64,000 nucleotides of DNA from Microascus cirrosus (lineage: Eukaryota; Ascomycota; Sordariomycetes; Microascales; Microascaceae), in NCBI GenBank assembly GCA_030271035.1, contig JAMBUN010000200.1:62001-126000 (forward strand), written 5' to 3'. The position numbers were made by a program, and so were the translations under genes. Each line of letters starts with the position of its first letter. Positions within the stretch are counted from its first letter, which is position 1. Below the pieces are notes generated by a model. That model saw nothing but the letters and a program-made list of their open reading frames with translations, did no database searches and was not told the DNA's origin. Shown here in pieces: positions 45,593 to 58,200 of the stretch.

Positions 45593-46015
45593 GATGCGTC
45601 TTCTTCCAGAAATCGAAACGGCGGAAATCTTGAGCCTGGTCAATCGTCCTCTTTTACTTAGGGAGAGAGGGGTGGTGCTCGAGGCGGGGATCGGGCCTCG
45701 CGGGCGGTAGGCGGTGGTGGTTACAACGACCATGTCTCGCCTCATGGCGGGTAGGACCCGATCCCTATTATCGAGGAACTGGACGACAGTGAGTCGGAGG
45801 GCCCGCTCACCCCGAGGCGTGGCAATAGGCTGTTAGGTAAGTCGTATCGGCATTGAAGTGGTCATTTACTAACTCGTTTGCAGAGTGGCACGAGAGTGTA
45901 AGTCACGACGAGGTTGATTAGGCGAGGAGGGTATGAGGCAGAGGTGATGAGTGTGGACAAAAGCAGCATGTGGTTGCTGCGATGGCAGAAGCTGGAGGAG
46001 CACACCGGTGCTTGA
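45593..46015 (+). other. Coding-like tail downstream of the Cys-rich gene
   Basis: In the same frame as the preceding gene, past its TAG, peptides continue: 22 codons to a TAG at 45659, 30 codons to a TAG at 45752, then DPIPIIEELDDSESEG and more. An ideal intron follows at 45837-45883 (GTAAGT, TACTAAC, GCAG). Two further possible introns are 45707-45754 (48 nt, would remove the third TAG) and 45898-45937 (40 nt). After the last, an exon ends in a TGA at 46013 (SMWLLRWQKLEEHTGA). The first two TAG codons have no convincing splice explanation. Confidence 0.45.
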
Positions 46016-46583
46016 TGAGAAGGCCAAAAGGGGTACGTGTCTGCAAAGGTGGTTGATGTGTGTTCTTGTCGAAACGACACGCCAATATCCTTACAAGAGC
46101 AAGAGGCTTCATGTGGTGGAAGGAGAAGCTAAGTTGTTGAGGGAGAAGTGAGATTTGACGGTTCTTTGTTTTAGTTGTATTTAAAAAAAAAAGAGGGGGG
46201 GCAATGTTGTTGTGCGAGTTCTCTTTGTTACCCTTTGGTGACCTGCCTTGGCTATATCATCACAACAACCGCACAACACACAACAACCAGGCAAGACAAG
46301 ACCATGCTGCTGATAAGAGCAGCAAGCTGGCTCTCACGGCATGATGCCCCATTACCCATGATTCTTAGGAGGTGCAGTCCCTGGCCTCAAAACATAAAAC
46401 CACCGGTGGGTTTCCTTTTGACCCAAGAACCTACCCAACGCCTTCAACAAGGCCCGAAAGGTCCAAAGATCACGATACACCAGCGTAAGCATACGAGGAA
46501 CCCCATACCTTCCTGAAGGCGACTCGATTTACTGACGGGATAGCACCAATCTAACTACTTTCGACCACGACGCGTCAGCCAAG
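46016..46583. other. Intergenic, promoter of the small unknown gene
   Basis: About 570 bp with an A8-10 tract near 46182. It contains several CAACA-rich repeats around 46263-46290. No gene is supported. Confidence 0.35.
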
Positions 46584-47192
46584 ATGACTTTGCAGCGAGC
46601 CCGCGTCGTCGTCCTCTACCTCGAGGAGGACCTTGCCCTTGACCCGGAGCACTCTGACCTCCTCACCAGGATCGCCTCCAATTACAGCCTCCGAGTCGTC
46701 CATGGCAAAAGCGAGGCCCGCGAGGTCTTTGCCTGCGAGCCACGCACCGTTCTCGTGCTCGACGCCGGCATCACCAAGTCTGACAACGAAGACATCGCCG
46801 ACGAGCTCGCTCACCTGGCCCGGGCCGGAAGCACCGTTATCCTCGCGGGAGCGTTCGCCTGCGCTGGCGAGGATGACTTGAAGAGGATGCTGAGCAAGAA
46901 CCTAGGCCTTGGCTGGGAGTATCGTGGCAAGGGCCGCGAGGTGGCGGGCCTGAAGATCGATGTGGCCGGAAAGAAGGGTCTCGCCGGCGGTTATGATCTG
47001 GAGGCCGTCATTCTGGGTAACGTGCCTCCCATCGCAGTCTGGTATGGAGCCAGCGTCGGTGGGTATGCGGATCAGAGCGCCGTGGCCGTCCTTGGTGGAT
47101 ACGGAGAGGGAAAGCTCGGCTACGTGGGCGACGTGAACCTCGAGGAAGAGACCAAGAAGTGTCTCATGGCTATGCTGAAGTCCAAAATCTAG
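46584..47192 (+). CDS. Hypothetical protein, 202 aa, Rossmann-like layout
   Basis: A single exon. The protein has alternating beta strands and helices: ARVVVLYLEEDLAL, TVLVLDAGI, STVILAGAF and GKLGYVGDVN, with helices between, ending in ETKKCLMAMLKSKI. It has no signal peptide or membrane segment and few low-complexity residues, so it looks like a compact soluble domain. The strand pattern, and the way the third strand is followed by AGAFACAGEDDL, recall glutamine-amidotransferase-like (ThuA-type) folds found in fungal hypothetical proteins, but I see no catalytic Cys-His-Glu triad. Function unknown. The stop is 370 bp from that of the convergent STT3 gene. Confidence 0.75.
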   Translation: MTLQRARVVVLYLEEDLALDPEHSDLLTRIASNYSLRVVHGKSEAREVFACEPRTVLVLDAGITKSDNEDIADELAHLARAGSTVILAGAFACAGEDDLKRMLSKNLGLGWEYRGKGREVAGLKIDVAGKKGLAGGYDLEAVILGNVPPIAVWYGASVGGYADQSAVAVLGGYGEGKLGYVGDVNLEEETKKCLMAMLKSKI

Positions 47193-47562
47193 TGGTCTAG
47201 TGAGACGGCCAGACACCGGTCATGGTGCAGTTTCGCGCCGTGTCGGTTGGTCCGTTCTGACAATATGGGTGATGCCTGGTGAGGCCAACACCTTCGCATG
47301 CCTTTGATAGTTCCCAGTAAAAGTCCTCGAATTCCGTCCAGGCCGTCCCGTGAGAGCTTGCAGTCTCCGGGAACGAGGGGTTAACTTTACCAAGGCCAGG
47401 AGACACAGCATTGATATGGAACCCGGCATGGAACTCAAGGAATCCCAATTCTTATTTCATAATACACTGGTATAAACCCTTTTTGAGCCCATTTACGCGA
47501 AAGATCATGTCTTCTCTGAACCCCGTCGTCCCTAGCCCTTTAACACAAACTACTCCAGCGCC
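47193..47562. other. Convergent 3' flanks
   Basis: 370 bp between the small unknown gene and STT3. It holds the two 3' UTRs; nothing else is seen. Confidence 0.45.
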
Positions 47563-50130
47563 TTAATCCGCCCGTAGGACCCTACGTCCCCTCTTCTTGG
47601 TGGTCTTCTTCTTCTTCTGGCCCCTGTCAAAGGCGGCCGCAGAGGCATGGTTCCTGCCAAGGTTGTCCAGATCCTTGACCTTGTACACGCGGATGATCCA
47701 ATTCTCACTGGTGAAAGCCTCCTCGAGAGTATCGAGGACGGGGCCTTGCTCCGGAAGGCGGACACCGCGGACACGGTCCTGGGCTTGGCCGGGCGGGAAG
47801 AGGTCCGCGTAGTTGTGGTATGACATCTTATACCTGTACGAACAAAAGGTTAGCTGATGAACTGCGAACTGCCGGCGAATCAAGAAGGGGGAAACATACA
47901 TCAGGCTGTTCTTCATGGTGTCGGTGGCCCTATCATCGACACGGTATTCCCCTCGGGGGGTGAAGAACGAAGTCTCTTGGACCTCATCGGGCCAGATGCC
48001 CTCCGCGATCCGAACCATCCAGAGGAACTTGTTGATGTCATCACCCGAGTAGCCAAGCAGACCGCCGAACACAACCAGGACATAGTCTACCTCGTGCTGG
48101 CGCATGATCGGGTAGCTAACCTCCTCGCGGGACGACATGGCCTTACCGACGGTGGCAATGTGCGTGTTGTTCCAGGTGTTGTTGTCGACAAGCGTGGGCC
48201 GATCGGCCATGCCGCCAATCTGGTAGCCGTAGTCCCACCAAGACATGATCTTAGCATCCTCCTTCGTGTTCTGACGGAGCCAATAATAGGCCTCACGGTA
48301 GTCATCAATGATGTGCTGAGCACCGTTTGGAAGGCGGCTAGCGAGGACGACCGAGGGCGACGAATAAGCATTCGAGGTGACCCAAGTGCAGTGGAGAACA
48401 AAGATGACTAGGTAGAGAGTCGCGGCCACCACCATCGGAAGCTTAGACTTGCCAGAAAAGATACCGACGAGTGGCTTGCTTGCCGACCTCAAGCCACTTT
48501 GCTTCTGCTTCTTGGAAGGAGTCTCGCTCGCCTCGGAAGCCTCAACAACGGTAGGGTCCGGAGTGCGGAGATCAAGGAAGACATCCAAAAGCTGGGAGAG
48601 CGCGACCGCGGCAGCCACACACACTATGGGCGTCAGCGTAAGCATGAGGCGGACCATCACACCAGAGAAGTAGCTGGCGAAGATGGAATACACGACGACA
48701 AATACGTGCTCATCCCTCAACTCCTGGAAGCAGAGGTAGACACCGGCAGGGAACAGCCAGACGAGCATGTTCAAGTCGAAGAAGTAGGCCGGCCAAGCTG
48801 TGGGCTGATGCTCGGACACTGATGCGATAATGGGAATGTGGATCTTGGCGTAACCCGTATCCCACAGAGAATAGAATCGGCCGCTCCAGGGGGCGATGTA
48901 GCCGAGGGACGTCAGGGCAACCAGGCCCAAGAACGCAACCGAGAAGACGACGCCAACAAGCACCCAAAGCACGCTCTGGAACTGACGGCTAGAGATGGCC
49001 GAACGGATGAACTGAACAAAGCCCAAGAGTTGAATGAGGCCAAATATCCCTGAAGACGTATTCTCGTTAGCATTGCATTCACACACCACTGTGGGTATCC
49101 TCTCCCTTACCCATCGCCGGCATATGTTCACTTGTCTTCACAGGCAGGAAGCCGACGAAGGGAATCTGCATAGCCGCCAACGTGCCCAAGGCGTACCAGG
49201 TGGTATAGCTGACGTAGAGCCTGGTGCTGTACCGTCCCATGAGAATCAACGTGAACGCATGGACGGGGAGCAGACAGGTGATGAAGGCGTATCCGCCCCA
49301 CGAGGCAACCATGTAACCGTAGAAGAGAGCACACATCGCGCCCCAGAGCATAGAGCCCTGCTTCAAGGCCTTGATCCACAAGAAGAAGGTGAAGACCAAG
49401 AGGAAGATGGCGATGGCCTCGTTGTCGTAACTGCCAGCCACGGAGCGCGAGATGTAACCGGGAGCGATGCCCATGAACATGGCGGCGAGAAGACCCGCCG
49501 AGGGAGACGTGGTCATCTCATTGGTGAGCAGGTAGGCGGCGACGGCCGTCAGCCCCGAGAACGCCGGCGCGAGCAGGACACAGATGTTTCGGATATCGAC
49601 CGGGACCGTGAGAAATCGAAGGAGATGGTAGATGGCACCGCTGGTGACCATGAGTCCGGGGTACAGGGTTCCTCCGGTAACCCGACCAAGAGGATGCCAC
49701 GTCCGGTCGTCGAACCAGTCCCAGAACTGCTGGAATCCATTGGCTACGAGATACTTAGTAGCCCGGAAATTGAACCACGGGTCGACTGTGGGAGGCAAGG
49801 TCAGTGTCGCGATTCGCGTCCAAATTGTGTGGGGGAAGCTTGAGACGAACACTCGTGAATAATGCTTTCGAAACCTGGTGCCGAGCATGTTAGCTAGAGT
49901 CCTTGAACTGGAGATTGTGCATGCACTTCAGAGCCATTGAAAGACCAATCCTCACTAGAGGTGCATCTCCATGCTTTCAACAGCCGCACTGGGACTATCC
50001 ACTTACGAATGACGGAGAAGAGACGGCTGGAGATGGCCGCACCAGCAATGAAGGAGAGAATCACGACCCGAAAGAGGGTCCTGCTGTTCTTGTCCCCCAC
50101 GGGGACAAAGTCCAGAGATTGGGCCGACAT
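47563..50130 (-). CDS. STT3: Oligosaccharyltransferase catalytic subunit
   Basis: Model complement(join(47563..47833,47900..49049,49111..49785,49851..49874,50007..50130)), 747 aa. It transfers the lipid-linked glycan to Asn-X-Ser/Thr sites in the ER. Motifs in order: RFESIIHEFDPWFNFRATKYL (first luminal loop with the catalytic Asp, assembled from three exons), RSVAGSYDNEAIAIF, SVSEHQPTAW (mobile loop Glu), and WWDYG at about 545-549, the sequon-binding site. About 13 membrane helices precede the soluble C-terminal domain, which ends KKKKTTKKRGRR. Exon 2 is a 24-nt micro-exon encoding FESIIHE. It is divergent from the ATP synthase e gene. Confidence 0.97.
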
Positions 50131-50515
50131 AGTGGTTGGTGGTGTCGGAATCCTCTGGACGGGTGTGGTGTTGAGGTCATTGAACGAGCTTGTCGCACCT
50201 GCCAATGAAGGTTCCAGAGAAGGACAGCTTGGAGCTTACGGTGGTCGCGTCACAGCGGGCCCCAGCCGCGACCATGTGGCGTCACAATTTACCCGAGAAT
50301 CTCCCGCTCGGCTGCGGCAGAGAGGAAAAATGCTGCGATTTTTCCCGAGCTGTTTTTCGACCACCCCGAAGTCACCGCCGGCGCACCCATTCTACCGTTC
50401 GCAACGAAGCCCAGACGGGTCAATTGGCATTCCCACGATTCCTCGCCCCAAGGCCTCCTAATACCCGCCTTTCTAGACGAGTCGCTGGTGCGCGAACCGC
50501 CCCACAATAGTCGCA
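50131..50515. promoter_or_regulatory. Divergent promoter STT3 / ATP synthase e
   Basis: 385 bp between divergent start codons. Short ORFs overlap both strands and look spurious. No specific site is recognised. Confidence 0.5.
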
Positions 50516-51056
50516 ATGTCTGGCGCTGCGGGAGTTAATGTACGTGGTCCAAGTCTCCAACCAACGCTATACCACGACCGACCGTGCCATTGCCGAACGC
50601 CCACACGAATTCCGGATGTCACTTCTTCATGGTGACTTTTGCTTAGTTCTACAGGTCATGGACTAATACTTCTATTACTAGGTACTCCGGTACACCGCGC
50701 TTGGTCTCGGTGTCTTCTACGGCTTTACGCACCAGAGGAAGATCACGGCGGCTGCGAAGGCCGACGCTGCGAAGCATGAGTACGAACGCAAGCAGTCCTT
50801 AATAAACCAGGCCAAGTCGGAATACGCCAAACTCCACAACCCGCCCACGAAGACCGAGGATACGGGTAGGTTCTACCGTTAACCTGTGGGGCTGGCAATG
50901 TCTCCAGGAGTTGGCAGCCTACAGCTACCTTTATCGATCTCCTTGAGTGTCGTTGGTAAACTTTACACTAACCTCGATCTAGTCATACGCGATTTTAACG
51001 ACCCCAAGTTCGACTTCGAGGCCTTCTTCACGACCCTGGCAAAGGAGAACCCGTAA
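50516..51056 (+). CDS. TIM11: Mitochondrial ATP synthase subunit e
   Basis: Model join(50516..50539,50682..50865,50983..51056), 93 aa. This short protein has one N-terminal membrane helix (NVLRYTALGLGVFYGFTHQRKI) carrying the GxxxG-type GLGVFYG motif used for dimerisation of F1Fo in the cristae. A basic, helical region rich in Lys, Ala and Glu follows, with a conserved end (DFNDPKFDFEAFF). Size and layout match subunit e (Atp21/Tim11). Exon 1 is only 24 nt, so the gene is missed if introns are ignored. Introns are 142 and 117 bp, the first containing GACTAAT. Confidence 0.92.
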
Positions 51057-51922
51057 TATCCAGCGGATGGGATGTCAGGATAATGTCGGGGTAGGAGGAG
51101 TAGGCGAAGGGGCCCTTGAGGTCCGGGCAGGGGCAACAAGTGTTGAAAGCATGTTATAAATGCGTCAATACTCCTTGCGCGACTGCCATGGTATTGGGTG
51201 GCTGACTGAGGGCCAAGAGCTTTGGAGCTACATAGAGGTTTTCTTGCGTTGAGTTCGCTTGCTGTATATGTGTACAATACACACCGGAGAATAGATGGAC
51301 GGATGCTCAGACAACTCGGGAGCCACACAAACCGTTTATACCCACCTCGTGACCGTCCATAGCCTACCTTCAGACCATGAGATATGGTGGCATCTGACGG
51401 TCAACACAACCGACGACGTGTGAGCACAGTTAAGGAACTAAATTTTATGGGTACATACTCTTACGTGAACCGTGAATATCCTTACCCTGAGCCATTGGTT
51501 GTATATCTTCGATACTCTCGTCAATTTCATCAGCAAGCTGCCATGTGTTTCGAGATTGAGGATTATTCATCCGCCAACAAGTGTCAACGTCTGACGACTC
51601 CATTTCCCTAACGACTGGCAACGGACGGAGGTGGGTCTCTCGGCTGCACAGGCCACCTCCTGGACGATAGATGAACCTCTCCAGTCGGATCGCGAACGCG
51701 TTTGGAAGCCGAACCTCACCTTGCCAGGTAAATCCAGCATCACATGGAACTCACGCTCCAGGGCCTACTACGAGAAGCCACCACTGTCTTGTTGTTCCAT
51801 TTCGGTATCTAACCAGGAGAACAATCAACGAAACCTTCCCCTGTTGTTCCCTTGCGACGTTTCTTCGCCCCAAGCGCCCTGGCACCCGATCCGCCCCGAA
51901 ATGCTAGCGACCTTACTCCAAA
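51057..51922. other. Intergenic, dynein IC promoter side
   Basis: About 870 bp between two plus-strand genes. No convincing ORF. It includes the subunit e 3' UTR and the dynein gene leader. Confidence 0.4.
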
Positions 51923-54053
51923 ATGTCAAACCGTCGCGATGAGATTCTAGCGAAAAAGGCGAAGCTTGCGGAGCTCAAGAAACAGAGGGAGATCAGGGCT
52001 TCTACAGCCAGCAACAGGCAGAGTATCGGGACGTCGACAGATGTAAGTCGTGCCCTCACATGCCGACCCTCGTTCTTCTCCTTGCCAGCCTTATACGGGG
52101 CTAACACCTGCCCATCCTCAGGCCTCCTCCTCCGCCGCCGGACGCACAGACTATGAGAGTATCGAGGGTATCATACAGGGTATAATTGGCGACAGACCGC
52201 TCTCGACGTCGACAGGTGGTGCTGGCTCACCAGCCCGCAGAGGCAGCCGCCCAACTAGCGTCCTTAGCGGAGGTGATTATAGCCCAGAGAACTCGGAGTA
52301 TGCAGCACCGTCAAGTGCTGCCGGCCCCCCAGCACAGCTGAACACGGTTCCACTTACAACCATATTTGAGTGTCCACCCTCCCCCGTCAAGGAGGTATTC
52401 TCGTACAGCAAGGGCGTCCAGACCGTTGAGGATTGGGTGCCGCCAACCAAACCCAGCAATGATGTACTCTCTGACGATGAGGAACCAGCGGCTCTCGCAA
52501 CGCCTAACAAGCGCAGTCGCAGGGAGCGGGACAGGGAAGAGGAAATACGGCAGCGAATCCGACAAGAAGTCGAAGATGAACTCAGGGCTACCAATGAGAT
52601 GATGGGGGAAGGGTTGGGCCAAGCGACCAATGCTGCATCAACAGACAAATTCCCCCTGAGGCAGCTGACGGCGGAAGAGCTGAATGCAGTCATGTCCTCG
52701 GAAGAGCTTGTCGACTTCGTGGACAAGTCTTCCAAGGTTATCGAGAGGGCGTTAGACCAGGAGTACGACATTCTAGTTGACTACGCCCAACTAGGACAAG
52801 ACGCTGATGAAGAGGATGATGACGCGGGAAACACCGGAGGGAAGGGTAAGCGGAGGGTGAAGGAGATCATACAATACTTCAACGAGCGGTGGTCCAAGAA
52901 CCGCATGATTAGCGGCATCGACTTTTCGCCCAAGTTTCCCGAACTCCTGCTCGCATCATACACAAATAACCCTTCAGCACCCCACGAGCCGGACGGCGTT
53001 GTCCAGGTCTGGAACCAGTACATGCACAACCGGGCCGAGTTCGTATTCCACGCGCAATCAGACGTGTTGACGGCCAAGTTCTCGCCGTTTCATCAGAACC
53101 TCATCGTGGGGGGCACCTACAGCGGACAGATCTTACTCTGGGACACGCGTGCCAAGTCGGCACCTGTACAGAAGACTCCTCTCACGGGTTACGGCCACAC
53201 ACACCCGATCTATTCCATCGACATCGTTGGTACCCAAAACGCGAACAACATCATCTCTTGCTCGACAGACGGCGTCGTGTGTGCCTGGAGCATGGACGTC
53301 TTCGCGCAGCCGCAAGAACTTCTGGAGCTCAAGGCACCGCCACCGGCCAAGATCGAGGACGTGAGCCCTACTTGCTTGTCTTTCCCTGACGGCGACCCGA
53401 CCTTCTTCCTCGTAGGTAGCGAGGAGGGTACAATATACCCCTGCCACAGGTACAACCGTGCGGGAGCCAAGGCTGGCGTTGACTCTGATTTCTGCTATAA
53501 GGGCCACACGGCACCCGTTATGTCCGTTGACTTCCATCCCGCAAGGGGACCTGTCGATCTGGGTGACTTCGTGCTCTCATCGTCTCTGGACTGGAGTGTG
53601 AAGCTGTGGAAGGTGCGCGCCCCTGCAGCCACGTCTACAGCGGGTACTAGCGAGGGCCACATGCCGCCGATCCTCGACTTCGTTCGCGAGGATGTCGTCT
53701 ACGACGCCAAGTGGTCGCCGATCAAGCCAAGCGTCTTTGCGCTCGTGGACGGCGCGGGCTCCCTCGAGTTCTGGGACATTGCGATCGAGACCGAGGAGCC
53801 CGTCGCTCGTATTTCACCAAGCCAGCGCAAGGGCGGTAGGTCGATGCTATCTAAGAGCCTCAACAAGCTGGCGTGGGAGCCGTCAGACGGGAAGCGCGTG
53901 GCGACCGGCGGCATGGATGCATCGGTCACGGTCTTCGAGGTTGGTTCCGGTTTGGGAGGTAAGGAGGACTTGAAGACAGAGGAGTGGACCAACGTGAAGA
54001 AACTTGTGAACCGGGTGGAGGCGGCGGGCCCCGGAGGGATCCTAACGGCTTGA
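51923..54053 (+). CDS. Cytoplasmic dynein intermediate chain
   Basis: Model join(51923..52042,52122..54053), 683 aa. It starts with the diagnostic coiled coil (MSNRRDEILAKKAKLAELKKQRE) that binds the p150 subunit of dynactin. Next is a Ser/Pro linker with a light-chain-binding type stretch (FSYSKGVQTVEDW), a Glu/Arg-rich helix (RSRRERDREEEIRQRI), then about six or seven WD40 repeats from residue 300 on (VVQVWNQY, QILLWDTR, VVCAWSMD, SVKLWKVR, SLEFWDIA). These bind the heavy chain. It carries minus-end transport of nuclei and endosomes along microtubules. The yeast parallel is Pac11. The single 79-bp intron falls right after the coiled coil. Confidence 0.94.
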
Positions 54054-55271
54054 GGGTCTTGGGCATACGGAAAGCGGAGTGGACGGAGGTTTTCGGGGTG
54101 GTTTGGTGTTCTCCGAGGCACAGCATGACACGTACAGGGGTGTAACGGCTATCTCGGTTTATGATTTCTTGAAGAGCGGCACATAGCTTTGTTGCGGAGA
54201 TAGGTTTTGAAGACAACCATTGGCAACTGAGCTATTTAATGCGAATACTTTGTCGCACTTGCTATGAGATTGGGTTCGAAGTTTAAGGGGCTCACACACG
54301 AGCGGCTCAGGATAGTCGCATTGTGAACGGGACGTCGCGCTGTGGGAATTTACGACCTCATTCTCTGGACGTCGGACAATATAACACTGCTCGAAACCCC
54401 GAGAAGCGGCGGAGCCTACGTTGACCTCCGCTATCCACTGCGTATCTTCTCGCCCCCAATCCACAATGCGAAGATCGCCTGTGTCGACATGAGGGCCCTC
54501 CGAGACCTGCGGTTCACTAAGTAGGGGCCATGGCGGTCTGTCTCCCCGAACCATCATCCGACGAGACATGTGGTTGAGATTCGTGAAGAGAGGTTTCGGA
54601 GGCACAAAGAATGCTGATTACCCAAGACATGCGACGGATACGCCCCTTTCGGAAGTCGGTGCCGCTGTCATCCGCTCCCGGCACAACACACCGCCTCCGC
54701 TTCGGAACTTTTCCAGGTGCACTTACGTAGTCCATGCAGCACGCGCTATTACGTTGCCACCTTATAAGTCCAATTCCCAAGACCCAGAGCAGGGCGTTCT
54801 TGGCAGGCGGGACATACCACACCATGCCCGGTTCCTGGAGCCCTACCTCCTTTTTTTAAGATCCGACAGAAGTCCCGAGTCTCAACAAAGACGAAGTGCT
54901 TTCATTGCGCCGAGAAACCATTGGCGCGAGTACGGAGTACCTTGGAATGGGGCTTGTGCTAATTCAGCACAGCAGCCCGCTAAGACGCTGACACACCATC
55001 CTCGCTCCCCGCCGTCTCCCCACCAAACCTTTCTGACAAGGCTTCTGCGGTTGGGCCCGGTACAAACCAGACCTCAAACATCGGAGATCCCCTAGAAGCC
55101 CCTGAGCGCCTGTGCCGCGGTGACTAAACGCCACACTGGCATAGTCGAAGCCCGAAGAGAATATATCCGTCAGATCCGTTTCGTCGCCGGGAAATCCGTC
55201 TGCGTGCGAGACGATCCAGCGGTGCTTGATCGCCTCGGTCTCGGCCGCTTCTATGTACATCCCTTTATAAG
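54054..55271. other. Intergenic, 1.2 kb
   Basis: This separates the dynein chain and the DUF726 gene, both on the plus strand. Overlapping short ORFs only, no RNA gene. It holds the dynein 3' UTR and the DUF726 promoter. Confidence 0.4.
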
Positions 55272-58200
55272 ATGGCTGCTGCCGGCTCAGAGCCCGGGGC
55301 TGGCCCCGCGCCCAGCGATCCGAATCCCACGAATGCGTCCACTGCCGATTCCAGCGAGCCTCCCGAGAAGCCGACCCCGCCGAACACAACAAATGGACGT
55401 CCGGGTGACACCCCCACGAAGACGAGCATTGACGAGCAGTCCACGAAACCGCCCCCGCAACAAGAGAAGGCCCCCGCGACGTCCATGGCTATCGAGCTCG
55501 ATGATTTTGGGCTACCGATAAGGCAGTTCGCCCCCCCGCCCGCGCCGGCCTCGGAGAGCGGCCAGTCCGCGGAGAGGAAGACGCAGAGCCACAGAGAAAG
55601 TATCTCCTCACGGCATTCGAGACGGGGCTCGAGCCGGAATCCTACCCCATCGGGGCAAGACGACTCGGCGGGTACTAGCGATAACGAGTTCGTCGATGCT
55701 GTAGCCACACAGGAGGAGAATGACGCGGACGGCCCGGTCACTCCCATACCCCTGGACTCCCAGGAGGCTAGGGACAATGCCGATACGACGAAGCCCAGGT
55801 CCAACACAGTCACATCTAAGCCTGAGACAGTCATATCCAGCACGTCTGCTGCCGCGCCGGGAGTCTCCGAGTTTTCACATCAGCCCATAGCTCACCATGA
55901 GGAAAAGAGAGAAGACGCCGATGCGGGATGGCAGGAAATGCCCGCGTATGCGAGATACGATATGTACGATGATGATGATAGACTCATTGCTAAGGAACAC
56001 AATGACGAAGAGGACGAGACATATGGATACGGGAATCTGGGAGGTGCCGGGAAGGGCTACACTCGTGTGATCATGGACGACGATGCCGAGTCAGCGACGA
56101 GTATGGATGACAATACGCAATACCTCTTCAACAAGAAAGTCAACTCCACAAGTATGATGGATGATGACGACGCTGAACAGCGTGATGCCGTGTCACAAAT
56201 GCAGGCGACAAAGGACCTCCTGACGGAAGGACAGAGGATAGCTTACGTGGGGGTTGTGAGGCTCGAGATGTACGCCATGGTGAAGGAGTTGGAGAACATC
56301 GAGCACACGAAGAAGACGAAGAAGTTGGTGGGCTTCGCTGCCGAGGCTATGAAGATGCTCGCACAGAAGATGATGATTCGGCTCTACGCCCATATGGATA
56401 TCAGCCCGGCAGAACAGGTCATGATCGAGCAACTGGTTGAGCATGGCGTGGTGCCTTCCGACCTCGTGCCCATACTCATGGCCAACTCGAGGGTTAACAA
56501 CCCCATGGCCGAGAAATCGCCGCGTTCCAGCGTGGGAGGGAAAAGCCCCGTTTCGCCGTCGACCCCGATTTCTCCGGACGAAGAGACTCCTGCACAACCT
56601 CCACCTCCCTACGAGGAGAATAACGAAGAGGGAATGCCCGATGTTCGGACACCCTCTCAACTTCCGTCGTCCTCGAAGCTTGATATTGACCTTCGGTGGA
56701 CGGTTCTTTGCGACTTATTTCTCGTGTTGGTGGCGGACTCCAACTACGATGCTCGTTCGAGATGTGTCTTGGAGCGGGTAGCAAAAGCCATGAATATCCC
56801 ATGGATAGACATATGTCGGTTCGAGAAGCGCGTTACGGATGCTCTTGAGATGCAACAAGCGGCCGAGAAGGAGAATTGGAATGAGGATGAGCATATGGAA
56901 GAGCGCAGAAAGATGGCTCTGAAGAGGCGCTACATGATGATGGGCCTAGCCACAGTGGGTGGAGGTCTTGTCATCGGCCTGTCGGCGGGAATTCTGGCGC
57001 CAATGATCGGTGCCGGACTTGCCGCCGGGTTCACGACGATCGGCGTGGGAGGCACGGGTGGCTTCTTGGCTGGCGCGGGAGGGGCGGCTGTCATCACGTC
57101 CTCCGCCGCGGCGTCTGGGTCTATCATCGGTGTCAGGGCAGCTAACCGGCGCACGGGCGCAGTAAAGACTTTCGAGTATCGCCCACTGCACAATAACAAG
57201 CGGGTCAACCTAATCATCACGGTATCCGGGTGGATGACGGGCAAGGTGGACGACGTCCGCCTACCCTACAGTACGGTGGACTCTATCATGGGAGATATCT
57301 ACTCGGTGCTATGGGAGCCGGAAATGCTGAGGAGCACTGGTGACACCATCAATATCCTCGCAACCGAGGTGGGTTGGACGGTTCACACGTGAGAAATAGC
57401 GTTTGGCTAACGTTCCCTTAGGCTCTCACCCAAGGCCTGCAGCAGGTGCTTGGCAACACGATTCTCATGTCTCTCATGGCAGCCCTGCAACTCCCCCTCA
57501 TTCTTACTAAACTCTCGTATCTCATCGACAACCCCTGGGCTGTGTCCCTTGACCGAGCTACCTCGGCCGGGCTCATTCTCGCGGATTCTCTTATCGACAG
57601 GAACCTAGGGGCGCGCCCGATTACCTTAGTCGGCTACTCTCTTGGCTCTCGCGTCATCTACTCCTGCCTTCAGGAGCTAGCGCGGAAGGGAGCCTATGGT
57701 CTTGTGCAGAACGTCTTTTTATTCGGCGCGCCCATAGTGGTGAAGAGGGATGAGGTTATTCGGGCCAAGACTGTGGTTGCGGGCCGCTTTGTCAATGCGT
57801 ACCACAGCAATGACTGGATCTTGGGCTACCTCTTCCGGCTTACAAGCGGCGGTATCAGCCGTGTCGCCGGCCTGGCCCCCATTGAGAACTGCCCTTTCAT
57901 CGAGAACATGAACGTGACCCATCTAGTAAATGGCCACATGGACTACCGGACCGCCATGCCCAGACTCCTGCGCGAGTGCGGGTGGCTTGTTGAGAGCAAC
58001 GAGTTCAGCGAGATCGAAGACCCGGACCCGGATAACCACCAGGGGCGGCAGCGCGAGCTCATCAACGAGATCGAGGAGGCGCGGCGGGAGCTGGAGAGGG
58101 AAGGCAAGGCGCAGAAGAGCGGGCCGTTCAGCTTCTGGAAGAAAAAGAAGGCGCTAGAGAAGGCCGAGTGGGAGGTGTATGAGGACACGCTGGGCAAGGA

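Noticed and set aside
45045..45710. 221-codon ORF overlapping the Tyr/Gly-rich exon
   Set aside because: It is a +1 shadow of a repetitive coding exon; the main frame has the coherent residue pattern.
45590..45754. TAG reassigned to glutamine in this organism
   Set aside because: HIS1, the sugar transporter, STT3 and TVP23 all end normally, several of them at TAG, so TAG is a stop here.
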